A stretch of DNA of 64,000 nt from Diphasiastrum complanatum (Eukaryota; Streptophyta; Lycopodiopsida; Lycopodiales; Lycopodiaceae), in NCBI GenBank assembly GCA_029204225.1, contig CM055095.1, forward strand, positions 58,550,865 through 58,614,864, in the 5' to 3' direction. Numbering within the stretch: the first letter of the stretch is position 1; each line of letters opens with the position of its first letter. Position numbers and translations under genes: made by a program. The notes below the pieces were generated by a model. That model worked only from the letters and a program-made list of their open reading frames with translations. It searched no databases and was not told where the DNA came from. This document shows, one piece after another, positions 33,502-43,497 of this stretch.

Positions 33502-34581
33502 GTTATGGTCAGATGGTGCCGTTTATTAACAAAAAAGAAGATGCTTAATATGCCATAATCTGCTTTACTATTTTTAGTAAAACAGCTTTGAAGGGCATAA
33601 ATTGTTAAACTTTTAAAATGAAAGGTGCATGCGTTTCGCGAGAGAGGAGCCTACCCGTTTACAACTGAAATGCAGCCTCTCATCCTCCACGATTTCCATA
33701 TAAAATTTTTGCATTCGGACTTTGCGCTATTCTATCGATTGATACATGGAACTGTGTTTCTTAGGCATACAAATATCTAGCCGCTCATTATCATTGACAC
33801 ATAAATAGTATTTCTGCAAATCCAAGAACAACTCTTGTTTTTCCAGATGTGATCGTAATTAAACGACTGCCTTGACAACAGAGCCTGTACTGTTAAGATA
33901 GATTTTTTCTACTGAGGTTTGCTGTAAATGGCGCTTCGTGTTGTGGATATTCACAAACGATGCCGCGAAACTAATTCTGGAGACAGAAGCTCTGGGAGTT
34001 GATGAGAAACTAGGACAAGTTATTTCAGAACTAAGTTTGTGATTCATTTGAAAATTCTTCGCAACAACTTTTGGAGTCTGCATCGCAGTTGTGCGTGTGA
34101 GACAAAGAAACATTGTGTATAAGTGGCAGCAAAGAAGATGGGAAACTACATGGCATGTGTGTCGAATCCAAACAAGAAAGTTCATGTAGTGAGCAATATT
34201 TAGAGCAACAAAGGAACAATCGTCATCCCTAGCGGGGCAGGGAGGAAACCTGTGCTGGTAGCAGAGTTAATGCTGGAATATTATCCACTCTACTTTGTGT
34301 ACAGTAAACCAAACTCTTCAAACATGACTAGCAAAGCTGTAGCTATGCCTTGCAGATGCATGTCTGGAACTTGGTCACCTTCATATCCTCCTTCCAGCGC
34401 GTGCTTTTCGTTCAGGAAACCAAAGTCCCTCTAGCTATGGCGCCTCTTCTGACAAACTCAATCCAGATCAGAAGATTGTTTCAGAGCCAAAAATTCAAAA
34501 GAAACAAAGATAGACTCTAAGCCATCAATTATCATACAAAAAACTGGCCCTTCATTTTGAAAGGCACCATCTGACCATAAC
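33502..34581. repeat. Possible small element bounded by a 19-base inverted repeat
   Basis: GTTATGGTCAGATGGTGCC at 33502-33520 is the exact reverse complement of 34563-34581. The 1.04 kb between has no convincing gene. No clear target duplication is visible next to the repeats. It may be a MITE-like or non-autonomous element, or part of a larger structure including repeat X and the recombinase locus. Confidence 0.5.
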
Positions 34582-34668
34582 GTCAGCTAACAGCTAACGG
34601 CCAGCATGGCCAGTTGTGAAAAATTGGAGGCACGGGGCTCGCCCTGGCCCTGCAATTTTCCATATGCT

Positions 34669-34684
34669 GCCCGTTATCTAATAC
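34669..34684 (+). repeat. Boundary repeat Y, copy 1
   Basis: GCCCGTTATCTAATAC, repeated exactly in direct orientation at 37272-37287 on the far side of the recombinase gene. Confidence 0.85.
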
Positions 34685-34691
34685 ATAAAAA

Positions 34692-34712
34692 GGCTTGGCC
34701 CTAGGCCTATAC
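34692..34712 (+). repeat. Boundary repeat X, copy 2
   Basis: Exact copy of 33346-33366. It overlaps by three bases the inverted repeat that starts at 34710. Confidence 0.85.
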
Positions 34713-34723
34713 GTTATTAGCAC
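34710..34723 (+). repeat. Inverted repeat flanking the recombinase locus, left
   Basis: TACGTTATTAGCAC, the exact reverse complement of 37177-37190 on the other side of the recombinase gene. Confidence 0.8.
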
Positions 34724-35030
34724 TTGGAGTTTCTAACGAAGCAGAAACTGGCAGATTAAAACTCGTAATCGGCAGTATCACGCTAGTCCAGGATTGTACA
34801 TTTATACGGTGGTTTTGCATGTACATATTTACGTATTTATACGACTTCAAAATGTACGATGCATTCATCGTGAACATTCACGAAACAGAACAATAGAAAC
34901 GATAAAAAATTCACGAAGCAGAAACAGAAACGATGAAATTTCCATTAAAAAACTTCCGTCATACATTTCTTTACTTCCAAAAACTTCATATTTGAAGCGG
35001 GCGTCCAAAATCCTCTGATTACAAGAGTAA

Positions 35031-36998
35031 CTAGTTCGTAAGCATTAAAAGTTTGCTTCCTACAACATTCATAGCACTGGTATTTGTTACATTCTTTTCA
35101 TTCAAAAGCAACCCATCAATCTCATCTTGAACAGCTTTACTGCTCCACCAATCATCATCTAAACTAAGCAGACAATCCAGAGAATTCTCAGTACTAACAA
35201 CATCACAAATGCAGATGAACTATTTAGTGGTAGTATTGAAGCCATCCTAGCAGAAAAACCGTAAAATGCTGCATCATAATGTTTTCTCTCAAAATCAAGA
35301 GCAGCTTGCCACGAAACATCCCCTCCGGTTCCAGGAACTGCAGATGCTACATTTTGAAGAGCTCTCATCTCGATACCTTGAAAATCAGAATTATAGCGCA
35401 TGTAGCCCTCTCTTGACATGTGCCCAGTGAGTTTCATACCAACTTCAGCAGGAACGCCCATACAGTTGAAACGTTTCACAACAGATACACGAGCACTTTT
35501 GTTCGTTATGAAATCAACATCACATCCAAGAACATCTTTTGCCATAATTTTCATCCATTTCGAAATTGTTTTCAAACCAACTCTCTGTTTCGAAAACCAC
35601 TGCAAAAGACAATAAATAATCAAAATTCTTAAATGCAACATGAACAAAAAAACAGAAAATATTCACTATTCAAAGGAAAAACATACCACTTTACCAATAT
35701 GTCTTGGTCCATCAATTGCTCGCAGGAAGAATGGATGTGAAACACCGTCTTCAGAATTCCAAACAGGCAAATGGGAAAAATACTCTTCAAAAGTGTGAAT
35801 CACATCAGCTAAGTAACAAGTCACAGGTTGCCTAAGTTTTTCAGGCTTACAATGCAGAAGATCAACTTTATGATTCTTAGAAGCTTGTTCATCAAATCTA
35901 ATGAACGTTCCCATGTTATCGGAACAAACTTCAAAGTCTGAAATGCACAGATTGTACAACTCTGTATGTCCACGAACACAAAAATTATGACAAACATAAA
36001 ATGCAAGCCGCATTAAGAGCCCACTGCCATTATCACACTGCATAAAACTCTGACATAAGACTGATTTCACTTGCAAAGGAGTACATGACTGAGTATACTT
36101 CCTTTTTCTTCCAATCCCAACAGCACAAGAACGTTGTACAACAGTTAGACAAGCAGTTCTTACTATTTTAAAATGTGCATCCAACATGATATTAAATTCC
36201 TCAACAAGAAGAATAGTGCACACACTATTTTACTCTAATTTAGCCCTGATTATTCTACCAATACCACGTAGAAGGCCCACAATGGTTTCTCCTGGGTAAA
36301 GAGTTCCATTTTTCTTTTGGACTTGGAGAAAGAAAGATGTCAACAATTCAAGCAATTTATTAATATCAGTTTCAAACAGTAACAGAACAATCCGATCCAA
36401 CAACAAGTCTCCAGTCGTCAAACCTATTACGAGACCACCGATCAACATTAACAGACTTTCTTAAACCACCTTTCTCAACAAGTGCAAGTTCTGAGTGATC
36501 TAGATCACAAAATCCTACATGCAACATATCAATTCGGTCAGAAGAATACTGCAAAGGAACCAGATTACCATGACCAGACAACACATTTCTAGAGCAGTCC
36601 GCATTATCAGAGATAAGAGCGCCATCCTTCAAAACAACTTCAGAAGACAGAACAACAGAAGCAAGAATATATGAAAACATAGCACCGCCATTGTCCAATG
36701 GCACAACAGCGCAATTATCCATCAGAAGCAACCTAAACAACGAACACACGACTCTCTCAACATCTTCTGACACAAAAACCAAAAACGCCATCACATTATA
36801 AACACGAGCACACAAACAGGATTCCGAAAAACTGAGAAAGCAAGCTTCAGGATCTGCAAAGAACTCCAAGCGCCATTCACAATTCAAAATCACCATTGCC
36901 AACCAAAAACAGCGCCAACGCCAATGGCAAGAGAGCGACGTCACTGCTTCAACGAAGAGATGAAGGATCGGAAGAGAGTCCAAGAGAACGAAGAACAA
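35031..36998 (-). pseudogene. Crypton-like tyrosine recombinase (DUF3504 type), spliced, with lesions
   Basis: A minus-strand gene for a site-specific tyrosine recombinase that cuts and rejoins DNA through a Tyr. The N-terminal region (36372-36998) ends in NVDRWSRNRFDDWR. The core-binding domain follows in another frame (INKLLELLTSFFLQ, KKNGTLYPGETIVGLLRGI; 36233-36400). The catalytic domain starts with Arg I in NFCVRGHTELYNLC (about 35973) and a candidate Lys in ASKNHKV. A GT-AG intron at 35600-35686 (GTATGT...TTTTGCAG) joins IGKV to WFSKQRVGLK in phase 0. Then come ITNKSARVS (Arg 35490, His of HxxR replaced by Lys), LTGHMSREGYMRYN (His 35421, Tyr about 35394) and an acidic tail to a stop at 35031. 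Lesions: frame breaks near 36375 and 35200, and a TAA at 36230-36232. Some could be unrecognised introns. The fold assignment is firm; activity is unlikely for this copy. Confidence 0.75.
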
Positions 36999-37176
36999 AC
37001 GAAGAGAAGAGATGAACGAAGGAGAGAGAGAGACAAACGAAAATCAGACATTCAAAATCAAACGTTCAATCAAAGGTCTCTTCAAACGTCACTTCAGACG
37101 TCACTTTGAGAAGTTAATGTGTACATACGGTATTAAAACCATATGAAATACAAGTAAACAGATACGTATAAAATAT

Positions 37177-37190
37177 GTGCTAATAACGTA
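37177..37190 (-). repeat. Inverted repeat flanking the recombinase locus, right
   Basis: GTGCTAATAACGTA, the exact reverse complement of 34710-34723. The two are about 2.45 kb apart with the recombinase between. Confidence 0.8.
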
Positions 37191-37196
37191 AGATAA

Positions 37197-37268
37197 GGGG
37201 CCCGTTCTGAGTTTGGGGGGGGGGGGGGGGGTGTGTGGGGGAGCCAGAAAAAACTCAGAACGGCCCCC
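37197..37268. repeat. Hairpin with an 18-base stem and a G-run loop
   Basis: Left arm 37197-37214 (GGGGCCCGTTCTGAGTTT) pairs with right arm 37251-37268 with one mismatch. The loop holds about 17 consecutive G (37215 onward) and a GTGTGTGGGGG stretch. It lies just outside the recombinase inverted repeat. Confidence 0.8.
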
Positions 37269-37271
37269 TGG

Positions 37272-37287
37272 GCCCGTTATCTAATAC
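37272..37287 (+). repeat. Boundary repeat Y, copy 2
   Basis: GCCCGTTATCTAATAC, identical to 34669-34684, followed here by GGTATACTAC. A similar TATACCGTATACTA lies next to repeat X copy 1 at 33361. Confidence 0.85.
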
Positions 37288-37299
37288 GGTATACTACAT

Positions 37300-38747
37300 A
37301 TAGGAGTTGAGGGTCGTGTTTGAAAAGCGAAGTGCGAAATAGCGCCAAAAGCATCACTATGCGGTTCTTGGCAAATTATTGTGGTACTGCCAGTAAAGGG
37401 AACCAAAACGGGGACAGCAATCACGAGGGCAATCTGAGTAGCCCATATGATAAAATCGGTAATCAGATCTTAGCAACAAAGAAAGAAGCCTTGCAGATAG
37501 ATGGCTTGGAAGTCCTTTGCAGATCCAAAAACAGGATTTACAAGTAGCAACAATCAATAACTAGGTGGGATCAGTCTAAATGCAGCTAAGGGATTCAAGG
37601 ACAACAAAAACTGGTACCAGTTCCATGAAAAACCAGTCATAAACAGACACATAGCACAACAAATCAGGCCATATCAGCTGTAAATCAACTCTGATAAACC
37701 CCATTTGGAAGGCTTTTGAAGGAAGCAGCTCAGCTAGCTATTTAGCCTGGAAGAAGGTTGCATTTACAGCCATCAATATGATGTCGAGTAGGTACTCTAA
37801 AGCAAAACTGAACTGGGTCTTATCTTATACCACGAGTTTTTTTCATAGATTGTAATATAGTTCCAACGTTGCACATAGTGCTGCTATAAATAAACAACAC
37901 ACGCATGTGCTCTTATGGATAAGACTAAAAACAACGCTTCCTGATCATCTTCTTTAGATTATACTTTTTTCCTTAGTATTCTTGCCATGTTGAGTGGAGC
38001 GTTTTGTTGAGCAATTCCCAAGACCTGCATCGTTAGTTACTATTTCTCCGTGAATGGTAAGCAAAATACACATTGATTTTCACTTTGTCCATAGTGTAAA
38101 GTTGACATAGTCTATCCTCACGAAGAATCTTCTGGAACCACGTGAATCGGTTTAAACTGACCATGAACTGATCTATTGCAATGGTCAATCTCTGTGTTAG
38201 AATCCAATATTGTGAAGCTAGTGCATCAAGTCTTTTGCACACATCACCATGGGAGGGGCCAAAGTGTCGAAATGTGACTCTTCATTAGGAACTGCTCAAA
38301 AACCCGTGAAACATATTGCACATGCTCTTCGTGATCTTCCATTGCTTGCTTTTTTCGGCCTTGATCACTTAGCAAGCCATATTGCAGCCAAAGTCTTCAT
38401 GTAATGCTTATGCTGATAGGTCTTTGACAAGGACGTGCATCAACCTTGGTCTTATAGGCATTCGCTGTAGGGCTATGAAATTCAGGATTTGATGAATTGA
38501 ACCTTGGTGCTTGCTTGCCAAATTTTGGTAGAATGTTACCTACCTCCCATAGATAGCCATTTGCAAGACTGACAACCATCGTTTCTGGCCACATTTTATC
38601 GGTGGTCAACAAACTAGTGGATTACACTTCTGCTACACCCAAAGATTATTTCAATGTTATCAATTGGCATTTCATAAAGTGTGCGTACGCACTAGGGAAT
38701 AGTTTACCATGTAAACTTGCACATTACTAGTGTGTGGCTAGTTGTTT
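37300..38747. other. Intergenic, no gene supported
   Basis: Short open frames at 37320-37547 (+), 38033-38242 (-) and 38397-38612 (-) have no recognisable motif. The two minus frames look slightly protein-like and could be an old exon remnant, but I cannot name them. Confidence 0.4.
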
Positions 38748-38830
38748 TGAAGTTGGCTTGGGAACACCCAAGGTTTGCCCAAGAGAGTTTGATGGGTGAC
38801 CTTCCTAGTCCCAGAGCAAGTCTAGAACAA
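38748..38830 (+). promoter_or_regulatory. 5S-rRNA-like internal promoter sequence (possible Cassandra-type remnant)
   Basis: The stretch has a box-A-like TTGGCTTGGGA, then GCCCAAGAGAG and GATGGGTGACCTTCCT (38791-38806). These resemble the order GCTTGGGC, GAGAG, GATGGGTGACCTCCT of the plant 5S rRNA internal control region. An extra insertion of about 15 bases separates the first two blocks, and the rest of 5S is not present. Cassandra TRIM elements carry 5S promoters in their LTRs, and 5S-derived SINEs also exist. I cannot find a second LTR copy in the window. Confidence 0.4.
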
Positions 38831-39668
38831 TTTGACTAAGCCATAGGAGTTGAGCTAGCTCTTGAGCTCGAGTCTAGGCCTAGACAACTCCTAGAGCTTG
38901 TTGCCTAGAGATGGTGTACAGAAATTTCCAAGCGTTAAAGCCCCAAAATTTACCTTAGTCTAGAAAAGCGTGCGATACTAGAACAACACTGTGTTTCAAT
39001 ATTGAGGGAGATGTGAAATGGCAATAGAACTATATAGGGAGTTAGGCAATCAGAAACTTGGTAGCTCAATGAGAGACCACCAGATGGGTCATAACAACGT
39101 ACCTCTAATCTATTGATTAATAAAATGGAGCATTGGGGTCAATAGCCTTCTTTGGTTTCACCTTTGTGCTTGGTCTGGGCATAGGGTCAATGGACGTTAG
39201 GCTCATTATGCTTTCGGATCCAATGAAATAACTTTGCCTTGTTGTTGGATACCTTGTGAAATGGATGCTTGATTGGTTTTGGCTAAGTTAATTGTTCTTT
39301 GCAATGTTATGGTTGGCTTTGTTAGATTTGGCTAAGTTGGTTTGCTTTTATATTGTGATGGACGGCTTGTTAATCTTTCAAGCTAGTTTTCATGTATGAA
39401 ATCGAATGAGTAGACTATGTTCCTAAGGCTATTTCAAATGGCTTTTGTAACTTATTGGTTTCCGAATTTTTAAAGGCAATAAAATTGATATTTTTGTATT
39501 TGTTGTCGTTTTCACATTTCCAACAAGATTTCAAGTTTGTAAGAGCATTTCGAGCATTTGCATTCATAAAAAATGGAAATCTTTTTATGATTATTGCGTC
39601 GACGATCACTGTAGTTTCCCACGCAAACGTGCTAATTAAATATTTTTTTTTTGTTTTTCGTAGGCATA
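38831..39668. other. Non-coding stretch before a gypsy gag
   Basis: No gene supported. It may hold the leader of the gypsy gag that begins at 39669; no LTR or primer site is evident. Confidence 0.4.
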
Positions 39669-40752
39669 ATGGCAAACGAAGAAGTTTCCATCATTGGAGA
39701 AGAGTTTCCTTCCTCTCTCGAAATGCGATCGGCGTTTCCCGATATGGGGGGCCCGATCGACCCGAATCAGTTACTTCACACACTAAGTATAGTTGTATTG
39801 GAAGTTGGAACTTCACCAAAGTAATAAACATCATGACAACCAAATGAAATATCTTTTTAATTAGCTACAATCGATTAACTCCAACGCCTTGGGCTATCAA
39901 CTGGACATGTTTACCAGTGAGAAGGGATTTAAACACCCTAAAATTGTTGAAGATTGGATAAATTGATGGTCAAGCTATTTTAGCTTGCACAACGTCTTGG
40001 AAGAGAAACGAATATCATTAATCTTGTTGTTTCTGGAAGGTAAGGCTTCCTCCTGGTGAAGGGAACTACCTTCGTAATTGGCAACTTGGGCCGGATTCCT
40101 TGAGGAATTCCGGAAGGCCTTCATTGTTGTAGATGACTCGGAAATGTATACTCGCGTCATAAACTGTTGGATGGGCAATCGGGAATTGGACATGTATGTC
40201 TAGGAGTACACCGATTTTTTGGCCAAGGTGCCACTTTTTGATCAAAAATTGGCTCAATGGTAGTTCATGTACGGACTACCCGCCGATTCTCAAAACCATA
40301 AGCACAATGTCCTCCATACTTTGGAAGACGCTATCCGTGTGGTGAAAGCCTAGGATAGCACATTTTTTGTTTCACGAAATAGCATGCACGACCAAATGGC
40401 CCCGAAACCAAAAATTGATAAGCCTAAGAATAAGAGGAAAAAATATTTTGATGAACGGGATGCCACTGCACACCAGAAGAAAGAGAACAAGAAGCCTGTA
40501 ATTAAAGACAAGGCGCGAAAGCTGGCAATTAAAGAAAATCTTTGCTTTTTGTGCAATAAACCTGGGCATCGTGCGAAATGGTGCCCCGAGAAGAAGAACA
40601 AATCATCGAACCTCATGACGACGGAGTTACCCTCAGTTAAACTTCAAGTTGATTTATTAGGAAACTGTGCTTGTGATTGTAATTTCAGTACGTTACAGTG
40701 TCAAATAGAACCTGAACATCTCTACCACACAGCTGTCCTCGCACAACAATAA
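39669..40752 (+). pseudogene. Gypsy gag remnant with zinc knuckle
   Basis: The ATG at 39669 (MANEEVSIIGEEFPSSLEMR) starts a decayed gag. The capsid region survives in pieces (KRISLILLFLEGKASSW, FLEEFRKAFIVVDDSEMY, FMYGLPADSQNHKHNV) separated by stops and a short deleted or shifted stretch at about 39830-39960. A lysine-rich segment leads to the knuckle CFLCNKPGHRAKWC at about 40543-40584, and the frame stops at 40752. No pol follows: the LTR of copia H begins at about 40759, so the rest was lost or displaced. Confidence 0.75.
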
Positions 40753-40758
40753 GAGAAG

Positions 40759-41015
40759 TGTTAGAAAATTGATACCCTTGGCGAGCCGATTTTGACAAAA
40801 GCGTTGGCGCACCTATGATCTATTTGTATCTCTCCACATTAGGAGAATAGAGGGGGATTCATTCGTACGATACAAGCTTTGAGTTTTCTTTCTCAATTTT
40901 AGCTTCCTCTTTCTTGAAAATTGTTGTTCTATGGCTGTCCACTATTTCCAGACGTGAAAGTGTTCAATCTTCTTGATTGTTAGCATCTTATATTCAGCCT
41001 TTGAAATCACCTACA
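40759..41015 (+). repeat. Probable 5' LTR of copia H
   Basis: It starts TGTTAGAAAATTG and ends CACCTACA directly before a primer site. I could not align it well with the sequence after the H pol (50466 onward), so the left boundary is tentative. Confidence 0.5.
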
Positions 41016-41017
41016 TT

Positions 41018-41029
41018 TGGTATCAGAGC
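41018..41029 (+). other. Primer binding site of copia H
   Basis: TGGTATCAGAGC, initiator tRNA-Met type, two bases after the LTR end. Confidence 0.85.
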
Positions 41030-41351
41030 AACTAAGATCCAATCTCCTCCAAACTCTCCATTTCTTAGGATAGGAATCTTGGCATCCTTGAAAGGTATCT
41101 TTGTTCATATCACATTTTTGGTGCAGATTTCTATCAAAAGTATTATGCAGGGCTCTTAGCTACTCAATGGGGCAAAGTTTGATGTATACCTTGCATGCTG
41201 AAACTGAAATTTCAGCAAGTTATGGAGATTCTCTCTTTCTAGAGGGTGCAAGAGGAGCAGGAGGCAAATCTGGTTTTTGATCAGATTTTGCCTATAAAGT
41301 CTTTTCTAATCTTTTTTGTGCGGTTTCTAGGAAGATCTTTAAATATAGTTC

Positions 41352-41703
41352 ATGGCTGAAAAAGGAGAATTTATTTTCCTTGTTGAAAGTTCCAAATTAG
41401 ATGATAAAAATTACATGGTTTGGAAATTTAAAATCAAGAATATTTTGGTTATGTTAGATCTATGAAATTTGACAATAGGAGAAGAAGAATTTGCTCCTCC
41501 TCCTACAAATGATACATCTGATGAGGAGGATGCCACTTTCAAGAGGAAATAGGTTTTTGATAAAAGAGCTAGTAGAGCACTAGCCATAATCAATATGGCT
41601 GTTAAGGGTAGCTTTATTCCACATGTCACTAATGCCAAATCACCTAGGGAGGCTTGGGAGAAATTTCAGCAAATGTTTGAGACATCTTCCACCACTAGGA
41701 TCC
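41352..41703 (+). pseudogene. Copia H gag, first part
   Basis: UBN2-type gag starting MAEKGEFIFLVESSKLDDKN and continuing NYMVWKFKIKNILVML and NAKSPREAWEKFQQMFETSS. Stops at about 41463 and 41550 break it. It is cut at TTRI (41703) by copia N and resumes at 48471 with the same frame and a GATCC duplicate. Confidence 0.85.
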
Positions 41704-41788
41704 TGTAGGAAATCAAAGTGCCAAGATCCGTCTAACATTCAATCTCCATATACAAGAAGAAGAAGAAGAAGAAGACGAAGAGGGTTGG
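41704..41788 (-). repeat. 3' LTR of copia N, distal piece
   Basis: It starts TGTAGGAAATCAAAGTGCC and matches 48031 onward, including the (GAA)n stretch. Gypsy M interrupts it at 41788. Confidence 0.85.
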
Positions 41789-42146
41789 TGTAATAGATCC
41801 TAACACCACAGTAGGGCAAACACTAACTGATCCACGCAAACTTGCCTACTCCCTGATATAGAGTAAGCCCCTCCTAGCCCAGTGTGAGGACTGATAGCAT
41901 GCAACTGCCAAGTGTCGGCCACGTGTCACTGTCGTGGCCGACTGCACGTTGAGACCCAACTGGGGGCCCTATCCTGCTGACAGGGTCCCTAGACTGTGTT
42001 AGGCCCGCCATGGCTATGGACCGTGCTGGGGCACACTACTCACACTGTCTTGCCCTGTTGGTCGTGTACGCTAGACACGACCCTGATTGTGGTATCTGAC
42101 CTATCTGTGTTCTCTAGGGTTCGGCACTGGTCACGAGCTCGTAACA
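41789..42146 (-). repeat. 3' LTR of gypsy M
   Basis: It starts TGTAATAGATCCTAACACC and ends GAGCTCGTAACA. It carries a short insertion (GGGGCACACTACTCACAC region) relative to the other LTR. Confidence 0.9.
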
Positions 42147-43497
42147 CTAAGAACCGTCTTGGTCCTCTAAGACAAAGTTTGGAAAAATCTTGCGAAGGAC
42201 GCTGCCTCTTTCCCAAGTGGCATTCTCAACAGGCTGATCATTCCACTTAACCAGATAGTCTCGGTATAGAGTATGACGAGTCTGCATCTCTCTACTATCA
42301 AGAATCTCCTCTAGTTCATGTGGAGGTTGCTGAGGATCCAATGGGAGAACTAGAACACTGTCCCCTACCAGATTTTCTGATCTGGCTAAGGCTTTTCGTA
42401 ACTGACTTACATGAAAGACTGAAAAAGCCTTACTGCTGTGTGGGAGTTCTAGTTCATAGGTGACCTTGCCTAGTCTCCTACTGATGGTAAAGGGACTACA
42501 ATACCTTGGAGACAACTTAGCCCACTCCTGATTTGAGGGTTTTAGAGTCAACTGGGACTCTCAAGTAGACTTTCTCACCAGCGGAGAACTGCACATCCTG
42601 TCTGTGTGGATTTGCATAATGCCTGGCTCGATCCTGGGATTGCCTAATGCTACGCTTAGCATGTTCTATCATCTAGTTTAGGTCCTCTAAAAAGTTTCTG
42701 GCTGCTTCAACTTTTTCTTGTTTAAACCCTACAGCTGTGGGTGAGCGTGGCTGAAAACCGTACATCAGCATAAATGGGCTGTATCCCGTAGCTGAATGTT
42801 TGGTACTGTTGTAAGCAAACTCTAATATTGAGAGATACTCCTCCCAATTAGTCTGCTTCTTGCTGACGTATGCACGAAGCATATCCTCCATCACTTGATT
42901 TACCCTCTCTGTTTGACCGTCCGTCTGTGAATGGTCGGTGGTATTCATATTAAGTTTAGTATGGAGATGATGGAATACTGCCCTCCAAAAATTTCCAGTA
43001 AACTTACTCTCCTGGTCGTTGACTATGCCGGAAGGTAGATCGTACAATTTAAATAGCCCGTCTACAAACAACCTTGCTAACTCTGGAGCTCTAACGGTTG
43101 TTTTGGTCGGAATGAAATGAGCCATTTTGGTCAGACGGTCAACTGTGACCCATATAGCGTCATTACCCTTTTGAATTTTAGGCAGGCCTACTATAAAATC
43201 CATGGAGATACTCTTCCATTTACCAGCTGGTATTTCTAAGGGTTGCAACAACCCTCCTGCCTTTAAACGCTCTGCTTTGTTTACTTGACAGTTCTGGCAA
43301 CTGGTTACATACTAGTGGACGTCCTTTTTCATACTGGGCCAGAAAAATTGCCTACGAAGAAGCTCATAGGTCTTCTGTATGCCTGGGTGTCCCGCACTAG
43401 GATTGTCATGACATTCATATAGGACCTGCTGCCTATAATCCTCTGAATTGGGGACACATACTCTATCTCTATAGAGCAAGTACTCATCCTGAATGGA
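42147..43497 (-). pseudogene. Gypsy M integrase and chromodomain
   Basis: Minus strand. The zinc region (about 43260-43497) contains stops. The integrase core follows with Asp (ISMDFIVGLPK), Asp (IVNDQESKFTGNF) and Glu (TDGQTERVNQVMEDML), ending NSTKHSATGYSPFMLMYGF. After a frame change at about 42550-42670 come SPRYCSPFTISRRLGKVTYE and VFHVSQLRKAL. The chromodomain is LEEILDSREMQTRHTLYRDY, LVKWNDQP and ATWERGS (about 42190-42330). Chromodomains direct chromovirus insertion to certain chromatin. The catalytic triad is intact, but the chain is broken. Confidence 0.9.

Noticed and set aside
33346-34712. Repeat X as a target-site duplication
   Set aside because: At 21 bases it is longer than normal target duplications, and one copy overlaps another repeat; element ends are a better explanation.
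36924-37109. Plus-strand Arg/Lys/Glu-rich frame opposite the recombinase start
   Set aside because: Low-complexity shadow on the opposite strand of purine-rich sequence; no motif.
38033-38612. Minus-strand frames as a host gene
   Set aside because: No recognisable motif and no splice pattern that joins them; left as unsupported.
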